From SIG603 sp964370775 (GTDB lineage: Bacteria; Bacillota; Clostridia; Oscillospirales; Acutalibacteraceae), in NCBI GenBank assembly GCA_964370775.1, contig CAYJKT010000002.1:98406-162405 (forward strand): DNA of 64,000 nucleotides. Direction: 5' to 3'. The position numbers and the translations under genes were made by a program. The notes beneath the pieces are model-generated. The model did no database searches. It saw only the letters and a list, made by a program, of their open reading frames with translations, and had not been told where the DNA came from. This document shows, one piece after another, positions 1 through 10,320 of this stretch. The first letter of the stretch is position 1; each line of letters begins with the position of its first letter.

Positions 1-1
1 T

Positions 2-3000
2 GGTATATTCTCTAATAGTGATGAAACAGGAAATAACGATATTATTATTAATTTCTCTAAAACTCCTGCTCCATTAGCACTAGACCCTAACAGTAGCGAA
101 CCACAATATACAAATGGTGGCGCTTTTGAAATTGCATTTCAATTGCAAAATCAAAGCGAAGCTGATATAGAAGATGTTTGGCTAGACGTTAAACTGCAAG
201 CAGGCGTAAGCATTGCAGACGGTGAGGAATATTCAGAAAGAATAGAAGTTGGCAAAATCAACAGATTAGGAAATGCAGACTATTCCCTTAACCTTGTAGC
301 AACTGCAGAAAACGAGATTTCTGACTATAGAAGTATTGTTATTCAAGCCTATAAAGGAACAACACCTATTTCATCAGCACAAGAGATTTACGTGTTCTGC
401 CCAGGTATTGGAACAGACGGTGTGGTTGTAAACTCTTTAACACCTGAGATAATATACAATGAGCTTGAAAGAGATATTTTTATATCAATGGCAGGTACTG
501 GTGCAGTTAAAAACAAAGGTGATTACGACCTAAAACTTATCAACACCAACACAAAAGAAGAATACATTGTTCCTCCGAGTGACATAACAGTGTTTACAGG
601 AGATAACTCTGTGCAAATTCATTTAGAACACGAAATGACTCCTGGAGCTTGGAGTGTGCTATTTGATTTTAAAGACGAAACTGCTGATGATGTTACAAGT
701 GGAAGCTTAACTTTCTCTGTAACAGATGACCCTAAATTTAAGCCTAATACTTATGGATTGGTGACAATTGAGAGAGATTCTACAAGTGGTGACGAAAGAA
801 ATAATTATTCAATTAAAATATACAAAGACGAAGAAGAATATAGCAAATTAAACACAGATCCTAACAATTTAACAATGCTAGAATTCAGAGGTCTATTTAC
901 TGTTAAAGAAGGTACAAAAGACGACCCTAAAGAACTTATCGGAATTTCTGATGTTTTAGCAGATGGAACTGTCCAAAACACAATGGTTATTAGTAATACT
1001 TTAGATGTTGAAGATGGTATAATCACAATTACCAATGAAGACGACACCATTAATGTTGACATGGATGCAAAAATTTATACAACAGGTGCAAGAACAGTGG
1101 TTTGGAATGGTGTTTGTGCGATTTCAAGTTTTGAAGACGGCGAACAAATGGAGTTGCTACAATATAACTACGACGGTAAAGTAGTTGGTAGTGATATTGG
1201 TGAAATGGAAAACAGTGTTGCTAATACAAATGCAATTACCTTAATTTGGCCAGGAGCTGCAAGTACAGCACAAACTATAGGCGGCGTATTAATGGAGCTT
1301 CGTTATGGACAGTTTGGGCAAATGGCAACTGAAAGAGGAACAGTGACATCAAGTACCCCAAAAGTTCCAGTTTTAGCATTCGGTGCACAATTATCACCAG
1401 ATTTATTAGTGCCATCTAGTTATTGGTCAAGTGGTGCAGAAGCTAATAATCTTTCACAAATGGAACAACGACAAATGGATTTAGTTAATGATTCAGCTAA
1501 TCCATATTACGAAGCAAAAGCATTAAGAGATATTCAAGACAAATATGCAAGCGCACAAGAAAACCACGAAAACTGGTCTAACGCAAAATTAGGACTATAT
1601 GTTCACGATATACTTTTTAGTGGTGGATTTGTAGGCTTTAACGCAAGCATTGAGGTTGGAATACCAGCGTATGTTGACGGTATGCCGTCGCTAGAAGGTC
1701 AATTAGACCTTAAAGTTATTAACAATGAATGGGAATTTGGCGTAAATGGTGCTGCTGACCTTGCTGTTGTGTCAATGGAGGGTAGCCTTAAGCTAAAAAG
1801 CTATAACGGAATTCCTGTACCAGACTCAGTCTACTTCTTTGTGGGTGGATTTAGCCCAGGTATAAACGTAGACGGATTTGGAGTATTTTGGATTCAAGGC
1901 GCAGGTGGAGGATTCTCTGATTTATACTCAACTATCTTCCCAACATCAAAAATACCTCCTCTAACCTTGCTTATAAGTGGTCAGTTCGGTTTATTCGGAG
2001 TACTAACCACAAGAGCGGACTTAGGTTTATCGTTAAGAGGAATAGATGCAACGCTATCTGAGATAGGCGTAAATGGAGTTACTGTTATAGACAAAATGGG
2101 ATTAGCAGTTAACTGGTATCCAGAGATACGACTATATGCAGGAATAGACATAACTATACTTAATGCAATTTTAGGCTCAGGTTATCTTGTGCTTGAAGAA
2201 GACCAAGTAGAGAACGAATGGTTCTGGGAAGGTTTTGCAAGAGTAACTGTTAAAATTCCTGATTATGTTCCAGTTGTTGGTGACATTGAAATCGGTAACA
2301 TTGGACTTGGAATGGACGTTGATAAAGCGTGGGGAAGCATGAATGTGCTAGATGTAGATTTAGGGCTAACCTACGATTGGTACGCAGGTTCAGTAGAGTT
2401 TTCTACAGGAAAGTATAATGTTCCAGAACCTACCTATGACCTGATTTCTACTAGAAATAATACACCAACTGTTAGGGTAATGAACATTGGTACACCTTTA
2501 GCTACTTTCTCTAGAATTAATGAAAGTACAGATAGATATATACATCAGTTACCAATTCCAGTAGAGAATGATAATGATGTATTGGCAGAGGTAGCATTTG
2601 TAGCAGACAGTGTTGCAGAAGCTGAAAAAATTGCTGAAAACTTAACAGTAGTTTCAACTGATGGAGATGAAAGAACATTAGTTTGGGACGATGGCGATGG
2701 AACAACCCCAAATGCAAACGCAATGCTTGTTACTACTCAAAACGGTAGTGTTGTGGATGCTAAAGTAATACTATCATTCTCAGAAAGTGGCGACTTTAAT
2801 AAAACTTGGGAGATAGGAATTGATGCAAACTCAACTCTATCAAACATTACATTAGAACGCTTACCAAGCATTGACTCTGCTACAGTTACAAATAACTCCA
2901 TAGAAATTACAGGTGATTTATCAGAAATGAAAACTGTAAAAGTATTTGCAAAAACAGATGATATGGTTTATCCTTTAGCAGAAGTAGAAAGTCCTAGTGG

Positions 3001-4852
3001 AAACACAACAACATTAACACTAAATCCGTCTCAAACTTTACCGACTGGCACATATCAAGTTGAAGTTGTGGCTGAGACAATAGAGCAAACTTCTAATCCA
3101 ATAATATTAGCAGATGGAAATTTTGTACACACAAACCCTCACCAACCGAATGCACCAACACTAGAAGCAGCGACATTAGGTGGAGACTTCACAATTGATG
3201 TACCAGTGACACCAAAAGGTGAGATAGACGGATACCAAGCTACTATATATGAAGTTAACGCAGACGGTTCAAAAACGGCAGTTCAAGATTTCCCAAGACA
3301 AAATATAGAATACAACAGCGAAGATAATGTGATTGTTGTTGGTGGTAGCTACACAGTTATAAAAGGTGATGACGAAAGCTCTACAGAGACAGAAGTTATC
3401 AGTTTGGAAGCTGGCAAAAAATATGTGGTTGGTATACAATCATATAACGAAGCAGAAGTAATAGATGACCCTGAAAATGTCATAGCGATATTGTCAGAGG
3501 AAGTTTTGTCAAACGAGCTTACAATGGTAGCACCACAAAAGACAGAGATAAGTTTGGAGCTTGCTAATTCTAAACTGCTTACAAGTGATGTTATGCCTAG
3601 TGATGGAGAAGTGACTCATAGTTATCAAACAGTAAACAGTGACGACATAAGCGTAACAGTTTCTGCAACAAACGGAACTGTTGTTAAAGGTCAATACAGC
3701 CTTGACGGTGGCGAGCTGAAAGATTGGAATGTAGGTAACACAATTACAGCAAGAGACTTGCAATCTGGTATGCATACATTGTCTTTCACAGGAGAAAACA
3801 ACACAGGAGACACAGTGTTCTCTACAATAGCATTTAATGTTGACACAGTTGCACCTAAACTACTGATATCTTCAGAGATAAACGGTTTCTTTAACAATAG
3901 TGATTTAGGAACTGAGCTTACAATTAGTGGAATAAGTGAAACAGATGCGACACTTTATGCGATGGTAGAAGGCGAAAATAAAACAGAATTAACTGTTAAC
4001 AGTACAGACGGAAGCTTTACAATTGATATACCTCTTGACAGAACAAAAGCTTACCAAAATGTACAATTAAAAGCAGTAGATAAATCAGGCAATGAGAGTA
4101 AATTGGTATCAATTCCACTGGTTAATGCAAAGCTTTCTGCTGAGACAGCGAATTACTCAATATATCAAAACGGTACAGATGTTACTAACACAGAAATCGA
4201 AAGCACTTATGGTGTATTCTCGCTAGTGTTAACAGCAGATAATGGCGAAGTTATAACAATAAATGACGACAGCATTGTAACTGCAAATGAAGTTAACTGG
4301 ACAGTTACTCCAAAAGAAGGTAATGCAAGTATTGCTAATGGTAAACTGACTACTGACTTTGGTGCTACAGGTATACTAAGTGCAAATATAGACGGCTACA
4401 TAGTCTCTGTTGGATACAATGCAGTTGTGCCTGTAATTACAGAGGGCGAAAACCAAACAATTACCCAAGGTGAGCCTATAACATTTACTTCTAGTGGTTT
4501 ATTTAGTGATTACCTAGAGACAAAAGTAGATGGAAAAACAGTAGATGGAAACTATATTACGTTGAATTCAGGAAGTACTATAGTTACATTAAGTGGTGAT
4601 TTTACAAATACTTTAACACCAGGAGAGCATACAGTAAGCCTAGTGTTTAACACAGGTGAAGCAACTACTACATTTACAGTACTGGCAAAATCTACTGATA
4701 ATAATGGTGGAACAGACTCTGGTACAGGAACCGATACGGATAATCCTGATACAGGAGATAGCTCTAACATTGGATTATTACTAATGATTATCGCTATATG
4801 TGGATTAGCTCTGATTGTTATACTTAAAAAAAGAAGTACAAATAGCAAATAA
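2..4852 (+). CDS. Large cell-wall-anchored surface protein, 5' end outside the window
   Basis: The reading frame is open from base 2, so the true start lies upstream; a TTG at 143 is only an internal codon. At least 1,616 residues are visible. The C-terminus has the three parts of a sortase signal: a Gly/Thr/Asp-rich linker, the motif NPDTGD (an LPxTG variant of the NPxTG kind common in Clostridia), and a hydrophobic helix of about 20 residues followed by the charged tail KKRSTNSK. The middle (about 1.6-2.4 kb) is rich in Gly, Leu, Asp and amphipathic beta-strand patterns and may form a beta-rich shell. From about 2.9 kb on, several Ig/fibronectin-like modules of 80-110 residues follow one another. 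No catalytic domain was recognised. It is probably a surface adhesin or scaffold exported through Sec and linked to peptidoglycan. The function is unknown. Confidence 0.8.
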   Translation, partial: GIFSNSDETGNNDIIINFSKTPAPLALDPNSSEPQYTNGGAFEIAFQLQNQSEADIEDVWLDVKLQAGVSIADGEEYSERIEVGKINRLGNADYSLNLVATAENEISDYRSIVIQAYKGTTPISSAQEIYVFCPGIGTDGVVVNSLTPEIIYNELERDIFISMAGTGAVKNKGDYDLKLINTNTKEEYIVPPSDITVFTGDNSVQIHLEHEMTPGAWSVLFDFKDETADDVTSGSLTFSVTDDPKFKPNTYGLVTIERDSTSGDERNNYSIKIYKDEEEYSKLNTDPNNLTMLEFRGLFTVKEGTKDDPKELIGISDVLADGTVQNTMVISNTLDVEDGIITITNEDDTINVDMDAKIYTTGARTVVWNGVCAISSFEDGEQMELLQYNYDGKVVGSDIGEMENSVANTNAITLIWPGAASTAQTIGGVLMELRYGQFGQMATERGTVTSSTPKVPVLAFGAQLSPDLLVPSSYWSSGAEANNLSQMEQRQMDLVNDSANPYYEAKALRDIQDKYASAQENHENWSNAKLGLYVHDILFSGGFVGFNASIEVGIPAYVDGMPSLEGQLDLKVINNEWEFGVNGAADLAVVSMEGSLKLKSYNGIPVPDSVYFFVGGFSPGINVDGFGVFWIQGAGGGFSDLYSTIFPTSKIPPLTLLISGQFGLFGVLTTRADLGLSLRGIDATLSEIGVNGVTVIDKMGLAVNWYPEIRLYAGIDITILNAILGSGYLVLEEDQVENEWFWEGFARVTVKIPDYVPVVGDIEIGNIGLGMDVDKAWGSMNVLDVDLGLTYDWYAGSVEFSTGKYNVPEPTYDLISTRNNTPTVRVMNIGTPLATFSRINESTDRYIHQLPIPVENDNDVLAEVAFVADSVAEAEKIAENLTVVSTDGDERTLVWDDGDGTTPNANAMLVTTQNGSVVDAKVILSFSESGDFNKTWEIGIDANSTLSNITLERLPSIDSATVTNNSIEITGDLSEMKTVKVFAKTDDMVYPLAEVESPSGNTTTLTLNPSQTLPTGTYQVEVVAETIEQTSNPIILADGNFVHTNPHQPNAPTLEAATLGGDFTIDVPVTPKGEIDGYQATIYEVNADGSKTAVQDFPRQNIEYNSEDNVIVVGGSYTVIKGDDESSTETEVISLEAGKKYVVGIQSYNEAEVIDDPENVIAILSEEVLSNELTMVAPQKTEISLELANSKLLTSDVMPSDGEVTHSYQTVNSDDISVTVSATNGTVVKGQYSLDGGELKDWNVGNTITARDLQSGMHTLSFTGENNTGDTVFSTIAFNVDTVAPKLLISSEINGFFNNSDLGTELTISGISETDATLYAMVEGENKTELTVNSTDGSFTIDIPLDRTKAYQNVQLKAVDKSGNESKLVSIPLVNAKLSAETANYSIYQNGTDVTNTEIESTYGVFSLVLTADNGEVITINDDSIVTANEVNWTVTPKEGNASIANGKLTTDFGATGILSANIDGYIVSVGYNAVVPVITEGENQTITQGEPITFTSSGLFSDYLETKVDGKTVDGNYITLNSGSTIVTLSGDFTNTLTPGEHTVSLVFNTGEATTTFTVLAKSTDNNGGTDSGTGTDTDNPDTGDSSNIGLLLMIIAICGLALIVILKKRSTNSK

Positions 4853-4902
4853 AAATAGAATATCATATAATTAATGGCTTTGCACTTTTTGCGCAAAGTA
4901 AT

Positions 4903-4958
4903 CAACCGTATTAAATCTGAACCAAATTAATTGGACAAGATATAATACGGTTGTTTTT
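4903..4958. repeat. Palindromic terminator-like repeat, copy 1
   Basis: The arms CAACCGTATTA (4903-4913) and TAATACGGTTG (4943-4953) form a perfect 11-bp stem followed by TTTTTAT. The hairpin sits between converging genes and is likely a terminator for the surface-protein gene. The same element occurs at 28584-28639, with the inner loop sequence in the opposite orientation. The rest of the 4853-5164 gap shows nothing else that can be supported. Confidence 0.75.
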
Positions 4959-5164
4959 ATGCCTGAATTACTAAAATTTACACATCGTTCTTTACTGTTT
5001 TTCTCATAACTGAAATCTACATGTAATTATTATGTACGATTATGTGCAAGCGTCAATCTCTTTAGCAGATTTACATCTACAAGGAAGTTATTAGCTATCA
5101 ATACAAAGAAAATCTGTGTGAGTATAAAGTTTCGCATTGAATTAGTTAAAAAATATAGATAAAC

Positions 5165-7354
5165 TTATTTGTCGCGATTTTTATGACTATCAGCAAACTG
5201 CTTTGGCGTAACTCCGTAAACATTTTTAAACTTGCGTATAAAACTAGAGGAACTTAGATAGCCGATTTCTTCGGTAATCTTATTGATAGAATAATCTGTG
5301 GTTATCAGAAGCTCTTTTGCTTTTTCGAGCCTCAGCTTTGTAACATGAGATATAAGTGTAGTACCTGTTTGAGATTTATAGTAGTTACTAATATTAGCCA
5401 AAGTCATATTAAAGTGAGAAGCTAAATTCTCAATAGAAAAGTCTATGACAAGATAGTTTTCGTTTATATATGAATTGATTTTATCGATAAACTCTAGTTT
5501 GTCTTTTCTCTGATTTTCACTGATATAGTTATGTTCGCTAGTGCATAAAAGCCTTACCAAATTAATAACATCATCACAGTTGTTTAGGTCAGCCATTAAT
5601 GAAACATAAGTATTGTAGAAGTTTTTGTCGATATTAGGCATTTTAGCAGTTTTTAGTAAATTAGAAAGAATGCTCAACAAGTCATAACAAATGCTTCTTG
5701 CGTAAAATAAAGGACAATTTGTATTTTTTATGTAGTCTTCAATCTGAGATAACGCACTAAGAGCCATTTTTAAGTTGTTATTGCTAAAGGCTGCTTGAAA
5801 TTTTTCAATTAATAGATACGGATAATCGGAATGTTGATTGTCAAATGTAATGGTATCTTGGTATACAATACTGTCTGGACCTTTAATAAATACATAGTCA
5901 AATGCAATCACGGCTTCTTTATATGAGGTAGTAACTAAACTCAAACTAGAATATATTCCACCGACACCAAAAGACACTGTATCAGTGTCAAAAATTTGGG
6001 ATAATTCACGCTGTAATGTCTGTAAAGTTGACGGCAAGCTTAACTTATCTAGCTCATTTAAAGAAGCAATAAATACAAATTTATTCTGTGTGTCGGTACA
6101 TAGATAACCTTTTATATATTTGTTGAAACATTTTTCTATATAATTAATAGGTGTAGAATTTTGATTTTTGATAGAGGTAAAACATATAACACAATAGTAA
6201 TCTGAATTAAGATAAATGTTAAACGGCTCTGCCTCGGAATTAAATTTATCACTGCTGTCAAACGATCCTCTTAACAGACGTTGAAAAAGATGAGCTCTTG
6301 AAGAAATTGAAGAGCTATGTATTAGATATTCATTTTGACTAATTAGGTAATCAAAAGAGCCTTGGATAAGTTCAAAATTCAGCTGTTTTTTATCGGTATT
6401 AATATTAGATATTTTATCTAATATATGCTTTATTGGTGAGTAATTCGTTTTTAAGCTGTATTTTATAACAAAAAATTCAAAAATAAAGGTTAGCACTATA
6501 ATGCTATACAAAAGTATGTTGCTAACAGAAATATCAGTTAAAACATCACTTAACGATGAAACACTGATATATTTCAATGCAAAATTGTCGGAATCATATA
6601 TATTTATTATATTAGAAGCATGAGCAAAATTATTTTCATTAGTGTTTTGAATTACCTTAAGCAAGTCGTTATCAAAGTTAGAACTAGAATATACTGCTTC
6701 ATTATTAGAATTAATAACAGAAATTGCAGATAGATTTTCATCTTTGATTAAAATGTTGTTTATATATGAAAGATCCAAAAAGAACAATAGCTTAGAATCT
6801 TCATCGCTGTTATATGTGTTAAATTTAATAGACAAAACTAAGGTTTCATCATCTAATTTCATAAAATTCATCGTGCTTTCATTATTGGAAAACCTAGCTA
6901 TAAAATTATATATTTTTGTGGTTCCAATAGTTTCTGTCGGGAAGTAATTTTCGACAAAAGATGCAATTCTATGGCTAGAGGTATTAGAGAAGATATATTC
7001 ATCATTTTGATTATAAAACACTATTGAGGAAATAAAGGTATTTGTAAGTGTATATTTATTTAACTCATCAATTAAAGTAGAGGTAGTTATTACATCATCG
7101 GTATCTTTGAGCAGAGTAAGGTCTTTATCCAAGTTGATTGAGTCTACAATTTTACTGCACTCGTTAAAATAATTATCCAAAATATATGATACTTCTTTTA
7201 ACTGTTTTGCATTTTCACTTTCTACACTCTCTCTGAAAGTAGGTAACAAAAATATTTGTATATACAAAAACAATAAGAAAAATGGTATTAGCAAAACTAT
7301 TATGTATGAAATTAAGTATTTGCTAAAAATAGAAGAAAACTTTTTGTTCATCAT
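5165..7354 (-). CDS. Membrane-anchored AraC-family transcriptional regulator
   Basis: The 729-residue protein has a transmembrane helix at about residues 9-36, an extracytoplasmic sensor region to about 270, a second helix at about 278-302, a cytoplasmic linker, and an AraC/XylS double helix-turn-helix at about 633-725 (SIENLASHFNMTLANISNYY, then SSSSFIRKFKNVYGVTPKQF). This build is typical of the large AraC regulators that sit beside LplABC/YtcQ-type sugar importers in Firmicutes. They sense a ligand or binding protein outside the cell and activate the neighbouring operon. The gene diverges from the SDR-importer operon starting at 7679, its likely target. The ATG follows a weak AAGGACGG-like site. 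Confidence 0.85.
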   Translation of the reverse strand: MMNKKFSSIFSKYLISYIIVLLIPFFLLFLYIQIFLLPTFRESVESENAKQLKEVSYILDNYFNECSKIVDSINLDKDLTLLKDTDDVITTSTLIDELNKYTLTNTFISSIVFYNQNDEYIFSNTSSHRIASFVENYFPTETIGTTKIYNFIARFSNNESTMNFMKLDDETLVLSIKFNTYNSDEDSKLLFFLDLSYINNILIKDENLSAISVINSNNEAVYSSSNFDNDLLKVIQNTNENNFAHASNIINIYDSDNFALKYISVSSLSDVLTDISVSNILLYSIIVLTFIFEFFVIKYSLKTNYSPIKHILDKISNINTDKKQLNFELIQGSFDYLISQNEYLIHSSSISSRAHLFQRLLRGSFDSSDKFNSEAEPFNIYLNSDYYCVICFTSIKNQNSTPINYIEKCFNKYIKGYLCTDTQNKFVFIASLNELDKLSLPSTLQTLQRELSQIFDTDTVSFGVGGIYSSLSLVTTSYKEAVIAFDYVFIKGPDSIVYQDTITFDNQHSDYPYLLIEKFQAAFSNNNLKMALSALSQIEDYIKNTNCPLFYARSICYDLLSILSNLLKTAKMPNIDKNFYNTYVSLMADLNNCDDVINLVRLLCTSEHNYISENQRKDKLEFIDKINSYINENYLVIDFSIENLASHFNMTLANISNYYKSQTGTTLISHVTKLRLEKAKELLITTDYSINKITEEIGYLSSSSFIRKFKNVYGVTPKQFADSHKNRDK

Positions 7355-7611
7355 ATACCGTCCTTAATTTAGTTTACATATCAAATTATACAATAAACAT
7401 GAGATATATGCAAGAATTTTACGTTATATTTAGCAAGAATCATGTGAAAAAGGCATATAGTAATAACAAAAAACACAGGAATAATCACTTTTTATTGAAT
7501 ATCATTTGAAAATAGCATATAATTAAAAATTGCATATATTATAGTTTTTTGTTGATAAATGAACTAAATACAGTTAAATTTAATTATAGCACATAGTAAA
7601 AAAATCATCTA

Positions 7612-7640
7612 TTTACAAAATGACTAATCTAATATACAAT
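7612..7640 (+). promoter_or_regulatory. Candidate sigma-A promoter of the SDR-importer operon
   Basis: TTTACA (7612-7617) and TACAAT (7635-7640) are separated by 17 bases, about 40 bases before the start codon of the SDR gene. The rest of the 7355-7678 divergent region is very AT-rich, and no clear repeat for the AraC regulator was seen. Confidence 0.45.
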
Positions 7641-7678
7641 CGTTGTAAAGACAAATCGAATTTAACGGGGGACAAGAC

Positions 7679-8509
7679 ATGTATAACTTAAAAAGTCAAA
7701 TATGTGTGGTTGCAGGAGCTTCTTCCGGAATAGGAAGACAAATAGCATTAGAACTTAGTAAATGTGGAGCTACTGTAATATGTGCAGCTAGACGAACTGA
7801 AATGTTGAAAGAAACTATAGAACAAATAAACTCAAGTGGTGGTGTAGCCGAAGTATACACTTGTGATTTTAAAGTGCCAAGCGAAGTAGAAAAGCTTGCT
7901 TCTTATGTTAAAGAAAAATACAAAAGAATAGATCTTTGGATGAATGGAATTGGCGTTAACACAGCAATGGGTATTACATGGGATTTAGATTTTGATGAAT
8001 GGTTTAGCGATTTAGACGGAAATTTAAGAACATGTTACATAGGAACAAAATGTGCGATTAATGTAATGAAAGACCAAAAAGACGGACGAATTATAAATAT
8101 GTCTGGTGGTGGAGTAGTTAAACCAGAGGCATATAACAGTGCTTATGCATGTTCTAAAACTGCAATAGTTAGATTTACAGAATGTGTTGCACTAGAGCTA
8201 CAAAAAGAAAATCTTCCATTAAAAATTTTTGCTTTTGGCCCAGGGCTTATAAGAACAGAGAGAACAGTAGAACTTGTTGAAAAACCTGAAACGCTTAAAT
8301 TTATGCCAGGCATTATAGATGCTATCAGAAATGACACCTGCACAAGCATTGAAAAACCTGCTGAGTTTGTAACTTTTATTGCTAGTGGAGCTGTGGATAA
8401 ACTACAGGGTTGCTTGCTAGCTACTTATATGGATAAAGATGAGCTTATTGAAGACACAGATAAAATTGTTGAAAACGGTGCATATAAAATCATCGTTAAA
8501 AATAAATAA
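7679..8509 (+). CDS. Short-chain dehydrogenase/reductase
   Basis: This 276-residue cytoplasmic NAD(P)-dependent oxidoreductase has a Rossmann nucleotide-binding motif, AGASSGIGR, near residues 12-20. The SDR catalytic residues are Ser142 (MSGGG), Tyr156 and Lys160 (YACSK). The classic NNAG motif reads NGIG. The length fits classical SDRs. A GGGGGA ribosome site precedes the ATG. It is the first gene of a likely operon with the binding protein (27 bases downstream) and two permeases, so it probably oxidises or reduces the imported sugar or a derivative. The substrate cannot be told from sequence. Confidence 0.88.
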   Translation: MYNLKSQICVVAGASSGIGRQIALELSKCGATVICAARRTEMLKETIEQINSSGGVAEVYTCDFKVPSEVEKLASYVKEKYKRIDLWMNGIGVNTAMGITWDLDFDEWFSDLDGNLRTCYIGTKCAINVMKDQKDGRIINMSGGGVVKPEAYNSAYACSKTAIVRFTECVALELQKENLPLKIFAFGPGLIRTERTVELVEKPETLKFMPGIIDAIRNDTCTSIEKPAEFVTFIASGAVDKLQGCLLATYMDKDELIEDTDKIVENGAYKIIVKNK

Positions 8510-8536
8510 AATTAAAATAGAGAGGGACAAACAATT

Positions 8537-10231
8537 ATGAAAAAAACAATCATTAGACTAATTGCACTAGCAATGGCAGCTTCAATGTTGTTTACTGCAT
8601 GTTCAACTGGTGGAACCGAATCTTCTACTGCTGAGGGCGGAAACGGCACAGAAGGAAGTACAGAATCTGAGGACACTGGAATTTTAACAGAATCAGGCTA
8701 CCCTATTATCAAAGAGGGAGAAACTTACGAGATCGAAGTATTTGCTCCATTAAGAAGTGGTGTAACTTCTTATGCTGCTGAAAACAACACTTTAACAGCA
8801 AGATTTGAAGAAGAAACAGGTCTTTCAATTAAATGGCAAGAAGTACCAAGTGCCGACAGAATTACAAGACTTAACACATTAATGCAAAGTGGTGAGTACC
8901 CAGAAGTTATCTTAGATCACTATTGGACAAAATCAGAGCAACTACTGTACGGTTCACAAGGTGTTTTACTGCCAATAGAAGAATTAGTAGCAGAGCATGC
9001 TCCTAATTTACAAGCAGTGCTTGATGAATACCCACTTGTAGAAACAAACATGACTATCGAAGACGGTCACATGTATTCTATGCCTGCTGTTGACGCTGCT
9101 CCTCAAACAGAAGCTAACTACAAAATGTGGATAAACCAAGTTTACCTAGATAATTTAGGATTAGAAATGCCTACAACTCTTGATGAATACACAGCATATT
9201 TACAAGCAGTTAAAGACGGAGATGCTAATGGTAATGGCGATACAACAGATGAAATCGCTATGTCTGGTTCATTTAAAGGCTGGAACACAAATACAATGGA
9301 GTTCTTGATGAACAGCTTTACATATTACAGTAAATTTGCTAAATATATGTATATTGATGAAAGCGGTAAAATTGTTTACACAAGAACAACTGATGAAGTA
9401 AAAGAAGGTATGAAATACCTGCAATCACTTTACCAAGAAGGTTTAATGGATAACCTAATCTTTACACAAGATGCAGACGCGTTAAAACAAATTGGTAACA
9501 ACCCAGATACAAATATTTTAGGCTCTTGTGCTGGTGGTTTCTTAGGTTCATTCTTAAATATCAGCGATAGCGACAGATGGACTGAGTTCTCAGCAATGGC
9601 TCCACTAGAAGGACCAGAGGGCGTGAGGTACTCGATATCTAACCCATTACAAGGTAGTGCTGTTTTAAGTGTTACAAATTCTTGTGAATACCCAGAGGCA
9701 ATTGTACGTGCATGGGATTTATTCTTTGTTGATGAAATCGATAGTTACTATACACACAGCTTGCTAGGTGAAGAAGGAACTGACTATTCATTAGCAGGTG
9801 ACGGCGACTTAAATGCTTTAGGCGAACCAGCAACTTACACAAGAATTACAGCAGAAGCTGACAAAGACGGCAGATATTGGAACCAATTAGGTCCAAACTA
9901 TAGACCAGAAGATTACTTAGTTAGATTTACTGTAGAGGGCGAAGGCGATGCAGAAACAATGCTTCACCAAGCAACTTTAGATTATTACACACCTTATCTA
10001 CCAGAGGACTCAATGATTCTTCCAACACTAGGATTTGACACAGAAGAGTCAAGAGAGATAATTGATGCTGAAACAGCGTTAAATGCGTACTTCGACCAAA
10101 CTTTTGCAACATTTGTTACAACAGATGTTGATATAGATGCTGAGTGGGACGCTTATGTAGCTGAGATGGAGAATATCGGTGTTGCTAGATATGTTGAAAT
10201 ATTCCAAGCAGAATACGATTCTCTAAAATAA
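8537..10231 (+). CDS. LplA/YtcQ-type sugar-binding lipoprotein
   Basis: The 564-residue protein starts with a lipoprotein signal peptide (lipobox FTAC, lipidated Cys22) and a Ser/Thr/Glu/Gly-rich linker. The mature part matches the long family 1 extracellular solute-binding proteins (about 500-570 residues) that pair with LplB and LplC permeases. It would be tethered outside the membrane and deliver an oligosaccharide. AGAGGGA lies before the ATG. A strong hairpin follows the gene before the permease genes. The exact ligand is unknown; neighbouring GH117-like enzymes suggest an unusual or modified oligosaccharide. Confidence 0.88.
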   Translation: MKKTIIRLIALAMAASMLFTACSTGGTESSTAEGGNGTEGSTESEDTGILTESGYPIIKEGETYEIEVFAPLRSGVTSYAAENNTLTARFEEETGLSIKWQEVPSADRITRLNTLMQSGEYPEVILDHYWTKSEQLLYGSQGVLLPIEELVAEHAPNLQAVLDEYPLVETNMTIEDGHMYSMPAVDAAPQTEANYKMWINQVYLDNLGLEMPTTLDEYTAYLQAVKDGDANGNGDTTDEIAMSGSFKGWNTNTMEFLMNSFTYYSKFAKYMYIDESGKIVYTRTTDEVKEGMKYLQSLYQEGLMDNLIFTQDADALKQIGNNPDTNILGSCAGGFLGSFLNISDSDRWTEFSAMAPLEGPEGVRYSISNPLQGSAVLSVTNSCEYPEAIVRAWDLFFVDEIDSYYTHSLLGEEGTDYSLAGDGDLNALGEPATYTRITAEADKDGRYWNQLGPNYRPEDYLVRFTVEGEGDAETMLHQATLDYYTPYLPEDSMILPTLGFDTEESREIIDAETALNAYFDQTFATFVTTDVDIDAEWDAYVAEMENIGVARYVEIFQAEYDSLK

Positions 10232-10243
10232 TTAAATTGCATA

Positions 10244-10284
10244 TTTTTGCCGTGATAAGGCATAGCTCTCTATCACGGCAAAAA
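10244..10284 (+). terminator. Intercistronic hairpin after the binding-protein gene
   Basis: A perfect 14-bp stem (TTTTTGCCGTGATA paired with TATCACGGCAAAAA) with a 13-base loop is followed by TTGTTT. It probably acts as a leaky terminator or 3'-end stabiliser that lets the binding protein be made in excess over the permeases. Confidence 0.6.
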
Positions 10285-10320
10285 TTGTTTAATATTATTA
10301 GAAAGGTGTAAATAAAGCTT

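Noticed and set aside
3509..3775. Minus-strand open frame inside the surface-protein gene
   Set aside because: It and other antisense frames in that gene follow from the codon pattern of the + strand gene and have no start signals or recognisable domains.
5021..5100. Possible small gene of about 20 codons (MYDYVQASISLADLHLQGSY)
   Set aside because: No ribosome site precedes it, and nothing supports it beyond an open frame in AT-rich DNA.
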